Assembly (NCBI GenBank): GCA_023252395.1
Contig: JAJPDY010000001.1
Coordinates: 1 to 26,731 of the forward strand
From: Nitrososphaera sp.
Lineage (GTDB): Archaea; Thermoproteota; Nitrososphaeria; Nitrososphaerales; Nitrososphaeraceae
Length of the DNA: 26,731 bases
Direction of reading: 5' to 3'
Part shown: positions 7,080 through 13,888 of the stretch, piece by piece
How the letters are laid out: each line of letters opens with the position of its first letter
Position numbering within the stretch: position 1 is the stretch's first letter
The notes under the pieces: generated by a model
What the model was told of the DNA's origin: nothing
Seen by the model: the letters and a program-made list of their open reading frames with translations, nothing else
Database searches by the model: none
Translations under genes and position numbers: made by a program

Positions 7080-8510
7080 ATGACAGAACAAGGCGCGAGT
7101 GCTGAGATAACCGGCAACCAGATATACATGCCGGACGAGCTCTTGCGCTTTATCCAGCGCGACACTTACTCGCTTTTGATAAAGGGTTTCGCCGGCACGG
7201 GCAAGACCACACTTGCGCTCACCATCCTGCGCGCGCTTGAAAGCAACAACAACTTTTTCTACATTTCTACAAGGATCTCTCCAAAGCAGCTCTTCCAATA
7301 CTACCCTTGGCTTGACCGGTTCATTGCGCTGCCAAAGGACAATACAGGCGAAGGATCATCAGAACACGGGCTGACTCCTGCCTTTGAAGACGCAAGGCTT
7401 GACGAGCCGGAATCGCTCTTTGAGCGAATCACGAACCAGCTGATGGACATAAAGTCTCCAATAATCATAATCGACAGCTGGGACGCAATAGCATCCTTCA
7501 TGGACAAGGAGGCCCGCCTGAACAACGAAAGGGTTCTCCAGACATGGAGGGAGAGGGCCGGCGCAAAGCTGATATTCATAAGCGAGCACCCTGCCGACAC
7601 CACGCTTGACTTTTTAGTTGACGGCATCGTGGAGCTAAAGCAGAGCTACTACGACAGCGTGAAAGTGAGGGAGATATTCATGGTAAAGCTACGCGGGGTG
7701 CGAATTGACAGGCCGTCGTACATCTATACTCTTGAAAACAGCGTGTTTCGCAGTTTTGCACCGTACAAGCCGCTCACGTTCCAGCTAGCGGGCAAAAAGC
7801 CGCTTTCAAGCGGCAAGCTTGCAGTTACTGCGAACTATGTAAAGAGTGGCTACTCTGTACTGGATGGCGCGCTTGGTGGAGGCTTGCCAAAGAAGGGAGT
7901 CGTCCTGCTTGAACTTGACTCGCATGTCAGCACGGCAGTCGCGATGGCGTTTCTTGGAAGGCTGGTGTCAAACTTTCTCTCTAGCGGGAATCCTGTGCTG
8001 TTCCAGCCTTTTGACTGGGTTGACCCGCAGGCAATCATGAACTACATGAGTCCGTACCTTCAGGCCAACAAAAAGGGTCTCTTCAAGATATTGTGGACGG
8101 GCAAGGTGAAAGGACTGGCAGACAATGTGATCGTGCCGCTGCAAAAGCAGCATGATGACTTTTCACTTGCAGCTGTCACGGCAATCAAGCAAAAGCATCC
8201 CGGCAAGTTTCTGCTAAACGTCATGGGGACGGACATTATGCAAAAATCCTATCGCAGCCCAAAGGACGTCAGGGACGGGATGGAGCAGCTGATGTCTGCT
8301 GCAAGGACAAGCGATCTCTCAATAGCCGTGATAAGCCGCTCACAGAAAGACATGCTGGAATACTTGTCAGAAGTTTCAGACATACACCTGCGATTTCTGA
8401 TGATAAACGACACACTATTTCTGCAATCGCTTGTCCCGGCGTCAACGCTTTATTCAGTAGTATTCGACGAGCCTGACGGGCACAACATCAACCTTGAGCC
8501 TATCGTATGA
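7080..8510 (+). CDS. GvpD/RAD55-like RecA-superfamily P-loop ATPase
   Basis: The first domain (about residues 15-240) is an active-looking RecA-type ATPase with Walker A KGFAGTGKTT at 35-44 and a Walker B strand IIIID ending at D132. The second domain (about 250-476) repeats the fold, with GYSVLDGALGGGLPKKGVVLLE in the P-loop position, but lacks the GK[ST] triad and is degenerate. This tandem architecture matches GvpD-type and KaiC/RAD55-like regulators. GvpD itself is a repressor of gas vesicle genes, but no gvp structural genes are here, so the gas vesicle role should not be transferred. The start ATG has an SD-like GGTGA 7 nt upstream. The stop codon abuts the stop of the convergent winged-helix gene with no base between. 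Confidence 0.75.
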   Translation: MTEQGASAEITGNQIYMPDELLRFIQRDTYSLLIKGFAGTGKTTLALTILRALESNNNFFYISTRISPKQLFQYYPWLDRFIALPKDNTGEGSSEHGLTPAFEDARLDEPESLFERITNQLMDIKSPIIIIDSWDAIASFMDKEARLNNERVLQTWRERAGAKLIFISEHPADTTLDFLVDGIVELKQSYYDSVKVREIFMVKLRGVRIDRPSYIYTLENSVFRSFAPYKPLTFQLAGKKPLSSGKLAVTANYVKSGYSVLDGALGGGLPKKGVVLLELDSHVSTAVAMAFLGRLVSNFLSSGNPVLFQPFDWVDPQAIMNYMSPYLQANKKGLFKILWTGKVKGLADNVIVPLQKQHDDFSLAAVTAIKQKHPGKFLLNVMGTDIMQKSYRSPKDVRDGMEQLMSAARTSDLSIAVISRSQKDMLEYLSEVSDIHLRFLMINDTLFLQSLVPASTLYSVVFDEPDGHNINLEPIV

Positions 8511-8807
8511 TCAGGTGCTCAAGTGATAGTACTCGTCTGCCAGGTTTTCCTCTATCCCTACAGGCAAAAGCTCTTTCATTTGGTCATAGTATGCCATGAA
8601 CCTGCCGCCCTTTGCCGTTATCTTGTAGAGCAGCTTGTCGCCGTTGTTTACCTCCTGCACAAGGCCGCTCTTGATAAGTGAATCAAGGTACAACTTGCAC
8701 TGGTCGTTGCTAAGCATAGCTTTGTACATTATCTTGGTACGCGTCTCTTCCTTGTTCACCGACTTTAGTATAGCGGCAATGACTTCATATCGACTCCTAT
8801 TTTTCAT
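8511..8807 (-). CDS. Winged-helix transcriptional regulator (HTH_45/ArnR1-like), copy 1
   Basis: The 98-aa protein is a single winged-helix domain: helix EVIAAILKSV, then TKIMYKAMLSNDQCKLYLDSLIKSGLVQEV as helix-turn-helix, a wing (NGDKLLYKIT), and a C-terminal helix (AKGGRFMAYYDQMKELL). This is the typical small archaeal HTH_45 layout. It is a clear paralogue of the gene at 8876-9178, sharing the pattern K-T/x-x-M-Y-x-x-x-L-x-x-x-Q, YLD-x-L-x-x-SG and F-x-A-x-Y-x-Q. ATG at 8807; a TATA-like AATTATATG (minus) lies near 8839, giving an almost leaderless mRNA. DNA target unknown; the GvpD-like ATPase that faces it may be a partner or a target. Confidence 0.8.
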   Translation of the reverse strand: MKNRSRYEVIAAILKSVNKEETRTKIMYKAMLSNDQCKLYLDSLIKSGLVQEVNNGDKLLYKITAKGGRFMAYYDQMKELLPVGIEENLADEYYHLST

Positions 8808-8875
8808 TCAGCCGTTAAAATAAAACAAACATTTCATATAATTAGAGTGGAACTATTGGATAGAAGCATCGTTCA

Positions 8876-9178
8876 CTATGTGATTGATGGCGGCGGGGCT
8901 TTTGTAAACAGCGCTGCCAGCTGCTTGTAGTGGGCGATGAACTTTTTCCCAAGGTCTGTAGTCTTGAAGATGTATCGCTTTGAGTTGGGGCGCTCTTGCA
9001 TCATTTCAAGCATGCCGCTGTCAAGCAGAAAGTCCAGGTACTGGTTTATCTGCTTGGAGTTCAGGTTGCACCTGTACATAACATGAGTCTTCCTTGCTCC
9101 ATTTTCGCACATGAGCAGGATGAACTCTATTATTTCTAGCCATCCCCTGTTACTCCAGCCTGCAGAATTTAAGGGCAA
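8876..9178 (-). CDS. Winged-helix transcriptional regulator (HTH_45/ArnR1-like), copy 2
   Basis: The 100-aa protein has the same layout as the neighbouring copy: WLEIIEFILLMCENGARKTHVMYRCNLNSKQINQYLDFLLDSGMLEMM is the helix-turn-helix core (positions 9010-9150), then a wing with KRYIFKTTDLG, and a final helix with FIAHYKQLAALF. The start is TTG at 9178; the nearest ATG is out of frame and would lose the first helix. A TATA-like CATTAAATG (minus) is centred near 9209. A perfect 8-bp inverted repeat (9241-9259) lies about 40 nt further upstream. The two paralogues probably arose by tandem duplication. Their target is not known. Confidence 0.8.
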   Translation of the reverse strand: MPLNSAGWSNRGWLEIIEFILLMCENGARKTHVMYRCNLNSKQINQYLDFLLDSGMLEMMQERPNSKRYIFKTTDLGKKFIAHYKQLAALFTKAPPPSIT

Positions 9179-9240
9179 CTTCTACAGAAACTCTATTCGT
9201 ATTGCATTTAATGCTAAACATACTTTTTAACCCAAGATGA

Positions 9241-9259
9241 ACCTAGAAGATTTCTAGGT
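9241..9259. repeat. Perfect inverted repeat ACCTAGAA-GAT-TTCTAGGT
   Basis: Two 8-bp arms are separated by 3 nt. The repeat lies 3 nt past the BshC-like stop codon and about 40 nt upstream of the TATA box of winged-helix copy 2. It could be an operator for that regulator or a 3'-end hairpin of the BshC mRNA. No U-run follows on the minus strand, which argues against an intrinsic terminator. Confidence 0.6.
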
Positions 9260-9262
9260 CTG

Positions 9263-10903
9263 CTAAAATATGACCGGCGACGCAAGGTTGCCGTTCTCGA
9301 CAAGGTGATTCCGCCACCTTTTCTCGGCCTCTGCCATGCCAAAGTTTACTGCATAATCCACAATGCAGGGTGACAGGCTGGCTGCATTTCGAATCTTTTC
9401 TGCCGTGCTGATCTGCCGCCGGACTTTTCGCTGCTCTTCCTTTAGTGAAAACAATTGCGCCAAAAGCTTGTCAACCGACTCGCCTGCTCTTATTTTTTCG
9501 GATCTTTCTGCCAAGAGCGGCCTTATCCTTTCTTCATAGCTTTCGTTCTGCTTTCCAAGAGTCTGGAGGTGTGAATCGACATCCTTTATCTGCATGGCAT
9601 GCATCGACGCAAGAGCTTCTGCCTGCCCGATGCCCCGGTAGATGTCCCTTGAAGGCCAGACCAGCACAAGGGGGAGTTCAAGCCCAAGCCTTTTGCTGAC
9701 GACGCTTCCATCAATTAGGTACCCTACTCCACCGGTTCCAGAAGCATAGCATGAAATGCCAAGATCCCTTGACAGCAAGAGCGGAATCGGGATTGCGCGT
9801 GGAGAGAGGTCGTGGATAGCCTTGGCCAAGTCAAGGTTGTCAGGGTTGCCGAGGCTCAGCTCCAACTCTTTTTTGCATGACATGCAGGACCCCGAGAGTA
9901 CAAGCCCATTGTTGCTCTTTGCTATCTTGGCAGAAGCTTTGCTTCCGCATTTGCAGTGCACCCATACGGGGGCATTGAGGTGGGAAGAAGAGCTCACGCC
10001 GGTGTCAATATTGTGGTTCATGAACATTCTCTCAGTTCTTTTCAGGGCGTCAGAGTAAATGCCAAAGTTTGAAATGAGAAATGTAAAGCCGTTCTCAAAC
10101 ACTGGGGATATCTCTGACAGCCTTACAAACAGTGTGCTATAGTTCCAAGTTTCATTCACTATTTTTGACATGAGAAATGAATTCAAGTCAGCGTATGATT
10201 TCGCTCTTGAATGCGACGCTTGCACCTGCTGCCAGAACTGCTCAAGGTTGCCATTCAGTATTTTTTTGTCGGCATCGGAATGGCTATTTTTTATCCATGA
10301 CTTTAGCTGGCGCTTCCAGCTACTTAGAACTGCTTGTCCTGGCACCGGCATGTTGCAGACCATCTGCCACCTCTTTGATTCGCTGACAGGCAGCCGGAGC
10401 TCCATCACGCCGGAAGAATGCTGCATGCTGGGCAGCTGCGCGAGCCTGATCCAAGACTCGTCGACAAAGTCATGATCTACAATGAGAAAGAGGTTGACTA
10501 TCTTGTTGTTTCTGTCAAGCTTTTCAACAGAGTTCTTTAGAGTCTCTAGCAGGACGATTTTCTTGAAAATGCCGCCATAGGCGAAAAGGTTTGGCTGGTG
10601 GGTAGAGACTACTATCTGAGCCGTCGGGTCGTCAAGCAATGCAATCCCGCTTTCAACGCCTGCAGTAAGGGTGCCAGCTTCCAGATGAAATTTCCTGACA
10701 AATGCCGCCAGCGCCGCCCTGTTGCGCAGGACAAAGTCGCTTGCAATGACCTTGCGCGACTCTACGCTGCCTACCGCGTCTGCAAACCTTTCCGGTATTG
10801 ACGCCGTGAACGCGGAGACCTGAGGGTCATTTATCTGGTCAAACTTGGCAAAGAGCGCCTTCACCTGTGGCGCATGGCCGACTACCGCTAGCGGGCTTGA
10901 CAT
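9263..10903 (-). CDS. BshC-family (bacillithiol cysteine-adding enzyme-like) protein with zinc-ribbon-like insertion
   Basis: Known BshC proteins are proposed to add cysteine to glucosaminyl-malate in bacillithiol synthesis. Family landmarks are visible in order: VVSTHQPNLFAYGGIFKKI (about 98-116) for the nucleotide-binding region, LFLIVDHDFVDES (138-150), SPRAIPIPLLLSRD, GTGGVGYLIDGSVVSKRLGL (389-408), and a C-terminal coiled coil (about 440-505). At 546 aa it is near the usual BshC length. Unusual for the family is a CKCG (317-320) ... CMSC (340-343) pair, which looks like a zinc ribbon. It is the second gene after a PIG-L deacetylase, 14 nt apart, with GAGGA just before its ATG. The substrate is unknown; family membership is more certain than the reaction. 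Confidence 0.75.
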   Translation of the reverse strand: MSSPLAVVGHAPQVKALFAKFDQINDPQVSAFTASIPERFADAVGSVESRKVIASDFVLRNRAALAAFVRKFHLEAGTLTAGVESGIALLDDPTAQIVVSTHQPNLFAYGGIFKKIVLLETLKNSVEKLDRNNKIVNLFLIVDHDFVDESWIRLAQLPSMQHSSGVMELRLPVSESKRWQMVCNMPVPGQAVLSSWKRQLKSWIKNSHSDADKKILNGNLEQFWQQVQASHSRAKSYADLNSFLMSKIVNETWNYSTLFVRLSEISPVFENGFTFLISNFGIYSDALKRTERMFMNHNIDTGVSSSSHLNAPVWVHCKCGSKASAKIAKSNNGLVLSGSCMSCKKELELSLGNPDNLDLAKAIHDLSPRAIPIPLLLSRDLGISCYASGTGGVGYLIDGSVVSKRLGLELPLVLVWPSRDIYRGIGQAEALASMHAMQIKDVDSHLQTLGKQNESYEERIRPLLAERSEKIRAGESVDKLLAQLFSLKEEQRKVRRQISTAEKIRNAASLSPCIVDYAVNFGMAEAEKRWRNHLVENGNLASPVIF

Positions 10904-10917
10904 GTTGTGTTATTCCT

Positions 10918-11616
10918 CTAGGTAAGCTCGATTATCTCCGCGGGCTTTGCTTTCTCTGCCTTGGGCATGCGATCATTTGGAACTTTCCATAGCCTGAACT
11001 CTTTTCCAAAGCACATCTTTAGCACCTCAAATGATTCAACATAGTTGATGGATGTGTTGAGCCTGCTCTGTAGAGCCCGGTATTCTGCAAGCCCCTTTAT
11101 CGCGTTGGCCTTCAGGTACAGCTTGCTCTGTTGCGACCAGAATATCTTGATAAGCTCGACCTTGTCGTCAACTACGTCTGAAATGTCGTAATAGACCTGC
11201 GGCTTGAAGTCTTTTGTGAGCGGTATTTCATAGGACATGATGTTCGGGATGAACCTTCCAGCCTCTATCGTTGAAGCTGCTATTGCCTTGTGGTCGTGGT
11301 GCACGTCTCCTAGCGAATGGGTGATTATGAGGTCGGGGTCTGCCTTGTTGATAAAGAACTCGATGTGGTTGATAAGCTCGGTCGTGCTGGAGTTAAGTCT
11401 AGTGTCTTCAAAGTTGTCTATCCAGAGGGCTTTTGCGCCAATGAATTTTGCAGACTGCATCAGCTCCTTTGTCCTCTGCTGTGGGTCACCTGACGCCGCG
11501 CCTCTTGTCAGAGTGTACATGAAAACGTCGTGTCCCTGCCTTGCCGCTTTTATGAGAAGCCCTCCACAGCCTAACTCGATATCGTCTGGATGTGCGCCGA
11601 TTGCTAGAATGTTCAC
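10918..11616 (-). CDS. PIG-L/LmbE-family deacetylase (BshB/MshB-like)
   Basis: This is a zinc-dependent N-deacetylase of the family that acts on GlcNAc-containing small molecules (BshB, MshB, PIG-L). The metal motif AHPDDIELGCGG supplies H9 and D12, and HHDH (106-109) supplies the third ligand, H109. The 232-aa length is normal. The start codon is GTG at 11616, with a TATA-like AATAAATAAA (minus) about 27 nt upstream, so the mRNA is leaderless. It is the first gene of a two-gene operon with the BshC-like protein, the same enzyme pair as in bacillithiol synthesis. It is divergent from the Pel-like operon, so a deacetylated sugar polymer or its precursor is another possible target. Confidence 0.87.
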   Translation of the reverse strand: MNILAIGAHPDDIELGCGGLLIKAARQGHDVFMYTLTRGAASGDPQQRTKELMQSAKFIGAKALWIDNFEDTRLNSSTTELINHIEFFINKADPDLIITHSLGDVHHDHKAIAASTIEAGRFIPNIMSYEIPLTKDFKPQVYYDISDVVDDKVELIKIFWSQQSKLYLKANAIKGLAEYRALQSRLNTSINYVESFEVLKMCFGKEFRLWKVPNDRMPKAEKAKPAEIIELT

Positions 11617-11693
11617 GAGTGCAAATCTTGTCTGAGTTTATTTATTGCTGAACTAGCATTCTTCTATTTGAAACGCTCGTACGATTCAGTCTC

Positions 11694-11715
11694 GTTCTAG
11701 TATCGAAGCTAGAAC
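11694..11715. repeat. Inverted repeat GTTCTAG-N8-CTAGAAC in the divergent promoter region
   Basis: The 7-bp arms are perfect and 8 nt apart. They lie between the PIG-L promoter (TATA near 11643, minus) and the promoter of the Pel-like operon (TATA near 11749, plus). The position suits an operator controlling one or both operons. Confidence 0.55.
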
Positions 11716-11744
11716 AATTGTCAGTGGAGAAAATTGCTGTCGGG

Positions 11745-11754
11745 TTAAAAATTA
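11745..11754 (+). promoter_or_regulatory. TATA box of the Pel-like operon
   Basis: TTAAAAATTA is centred about 27 nt upstream of the ATG at 11776. That spacing predicts a leaderless first gene, even though an SD-like GGAGG (11761-11765) also precedes this ATG. Confidence 0.45.
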
Positions 11755-11775
11755 CGCATAGGAGGCTTGAATGGA

Positions 11776-12420
11776 ATGCAGGTAAAAACATGGTTACAAA
11801 GACTTACAGACGAGTCTAACCTGTGGTTCAACGCAGTAAAAGCAGAAGACGAAAACAACTTGGACAGCGCTGCGTCGTTCTACATCAAAGACGCCTTGGA
11901 ATGCATAAAACAGCGCTCGCTTGTGCGAGCCGCACTGAGCTGTTCGTGTGCGGCAAACTGCCTGACAAGGATGGGCGCCATATCGCCGGCTCGCAAGCTC
12001 TACTCGGCAGCAGCTGCCATTTACATGGAAAATTCCGATATTGCATTGTCAGAGTCGATAAGGGAAGCCCTGTGGTCACTGCAGGAAGCTTTTGAAAATT
12101 ACATCTTGGCAGGTGAAAGCAATTCTGCAGACACGGTGCGTGACAGGTACGTAAAGCTTGCAGCAAGGACAAACCCGTTCTCAAAGGCCGAGCGTGCCGA
12201 AAAGGAGCTAGAGTCGAGAAAAGCTGCAGCCGAGTCAGTTATAGCAAAGTCTGCAAAGAAAGAGGCAAGCATTCCAGACAAACTTGCCAGAGAGATTGAA
12301 ATCCTGCTGCAGGCCAGAAAGCCTCTTGCAAAGCCTGACAGGTTTGATCCGAGTTACGTCATGAAGTCAATCAACGTCAATGGGGGTAGCAGATTAGATG
12401 AAAAAAGTATTGCTAGTTAA
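11776..12420 (+). CDS. Helical-repeat (TPR/SNAP-like) protein, first gene of the Pel-like operon
   Basis: I do not recognise a specific family. The 214-aa soluble protein is almost all helical. Pairs of amphipathic helices such as NNLDSAASFYIKDALEC, RAALSCSCAANCLTRMG and PARKLYSAAAAIYMENSD resemble TPR or SNAP-type repeats. A charged linker of Lys, Glu and Ala follows (about residues 140-185). The longest frame begins with TTG at 11767, but GGAGG at 11761-11765 is only 1 nt from that TTG and 10 nt from the ATG at 11776, so ATG is preferred. The 3' end overlaps the glycosyltransferase by 23 nt. It may be a scaffold for the assembly machinery; this is inference from position only. Confidence 0.65.
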   Translation: MQVKTWLQRLTDESNLWFNAVKAEDENNLDSAASFYIKDALECIKQRSLVRAALSCSCAANCLTRMGAISPARKLYSAAAAIYMENSDIALSESIREALWSLQEAFENYILAGESNSADTVRDRYVKLAARTNPFSKAERAEKELESRKAAAESVIAKSAKKEASIPDKLAREIEILLQARKPLAKPDRFDPSYVMKSINVNGGSRLDEKSIAS

Positions 12421-13888
12421 CTGGGACAGTTACCCGAACGTGATGTCCGGCGGGATCTATTCGTGGGAAAAGACCTTGGTGGACAGCATGTCAGACTATG
12501 AATTCACCATCATTAACCTGCTGTCAAACCCAAACGTCAACGGCAAGTTTTCAGTGCCGTCGCACGTAAAGCAGGTCATCGACATGCCGCTCTTTGGGTC
12601 AAACAGGTACGAGGAATTTTTCAATGAAGATAACAGGCCATTTCTTGAAAAAATTGCGCGCACAAGCGACCATGTCATCAGGCATGAGTTTATCCCGCTT
12701 TTCAAGAATTTCCTTGAAAACATGTTTTCAAATGACTGTGACCCGGTGCAGCTGTCAGAGCAGGTGTTTGCTCTCCACAAGTTCCTCATGGTGTACGACT
12801 CTAAAAAGTGCCTAGAGCATACGCTTGCCTGGGAGACATTTGTCAACCAGCTAGAGAAGGACCCACTCTACCGCGAGATGACGATGAGAGAGGCGCTCAC
12901 TGCATTCCAGATAGTACAGCGCAACATGCAGATTCTGTCGATTGAAATACCAAAGGTCGACTTGGTGCATTGCTCGCTTGCCTGGTTCCCGGCCATGATC
13001 GCAGTTTCTGCCAAGAAGGAGTATAACTGCCCAATAATAATCACCGAACACGGAGTCGCATTTCGGGAACTATTGCTCTACTATAATGCGTACCTCCGCG
13101 ACGAGCCATCAAACATTTTCTGGAAGCTGTTCTCTGCCAATGTCGTCAGGGTAGTGTATTCAATGGCAGATGTCATCGCTCCGGTGTGCTATGCAAATGC
13201 AAAGTGGGAAGAAAGCCTTGGAGTTGAGCCGTCAAAGATAAAGGTCATTTACAACGGCGTGGACGCTGCCAAGTTCCGGCCAATAGATGTGAAAAGAGGG
13301 GACACGCGGCCAACTGTCGCCTGCGTCGGGCGAGTCGACGTCTTTAAAGACATCGTGAACCTTATACAGTCGATAAAGTACGTCCGCGATCAGATACCTA
13401 ACGTCCAGTGCCTCATTTACGGGGCGTCGACGGACCTCGAATATTCAATGCGCTGCATCAACATGGTGCAGAGCCTCGGGCTGCAGGACAACATCCAGTT
13501 CATGGGCAAGGTCAAGAACCCCGAGATGGCCTACAACTCTGCAGACGTTGCAGTCATTAGCAGCATCACCGAAGGCTTTCCGTTTGCAATCATTGAAGCG
13601 ATGGCGTGCGGAAAAGGCATAGTCGCGACAGACGTCGGCGGCATCAGAGAAGCCCTTGAAGGCTGCGGGCTCTTGGTCAGGAGCAGCCACCCGCAAGAGC
13701 TTGGAAACGCAATCGTCAAGCTGCTTCAGGACGAAAAGCTCAGATCAAGCCTCGGCGCGGCCGCGCTAAAGAGGGTCCAAGAGGGCTTTACACTGGAAAA
13801 GTCGCTTGGGCAGTACCGGCAAGAATACGAGCGGCTGATGGCGCAATATTCGCCCAATCTGGTTGCAAAGGAGGTGGCAGCGGCATGA
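12398..13888 (+). CDS. PelF-family GT4 glycosyltransferase
   Basis: PelF is a cytoplasmic GT-B glycosyltransferase that polymerises the Pel exopolysaccharide from UDP-activated N-acetylhexosamine. The N-terminal half carries MSGGIYSWEKTLVDSM (15-30), a helical insert and ITEHGVAFRE (215-224), which fit the PelF/DUF3492 type. The C-terminal half has YNGVDAAKFRP, GRVDVFKDIVNLIQSIK, YGASTDLEYSMRC and the nucleotide-sugar site TEGFPFAIIEAMACG with the E-x7-E pair E392 and E400. At 496 aa it matches PelF (about 500) and is much longer than BshA (about 380). The ATG at 12398 has an SD-like GGGGGT at 12382-12387. Its TGA overlaps the next ATG. Donor sugar not visible from sequence. Confidence 0.78.
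   Translation: MKKVLLVNWDSYPNVMSGGIYSWEKTLVDSMSDYEFTIINLLSNPNVNGKFSVPSHVKQVIDMPLFGSNRYEEFFNEDNRPFLEKIARTSDHVIRHEFIPLFKNFLENMFSNDCDPVQLSEQVFALHKFLMVYDSKKCLEHTLAWETFVNQLEKDPLYREMTMREALTAFQIVQRNMQILSIEIPKVDLVHCSLAWFPAMIAVSAKKEYNCPIIITEHGVAFRELLLYYNAYLRDEPSNIFWKLFSANVVRVVYSMADVIAPVCYANAKWEESLGVEPSKIKVIYNGVDAAKFRPIDVKRGDTRPTVACVGRVDVFKDIVNLIQSIKYVRDQIPNVQCLIYGASTDLEYSMRCINMVQSLGLQDNIQFMGKVKNPEMAYNSADVAVISSITEGFPFAIIEAMACGKGIVATDVGGIREALEGCGLLVRSSHPQELGNAIVKLLQDEKLRSSLGAAALKRVQEGFTLEKSLGQYRQEYERLMAQYSPNLVAKEVAAA
13870..13876 (+). promoter_or_regulatory. Strong Shine-Dalgarno of the epimerase gene
   Basis: GGAGGTG is complementary to the archaeal 16S rRNA 3' tail and sits 8 nt before the ATG at 13885. 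It fixes that start although the gene overlaps its upstream neighbour. A similar GGGGAGG (14848-14854) precedes the next gene, so internal operon genes use SD-led initiation while first genes are leaderless. Confidence 0.6.

Noticed and set aside
7080..8510. Gas vesicle function for the GvpD-like ATPase
   Set aside because: No gvpA, gvpC or other structural genes are in the window, and the family is widespread in archaea that make no gas vesicles.
12398..13888. Assigning the GT4 enzyme as BshA to complete a bacillithiol pathway
   Set aside because: Its length (496 aa) and N-terminal SGGIYSWE and ITEHGVAFRE segments fit PelF better than BshA, and it is coupled to epimerase and transporter genes.
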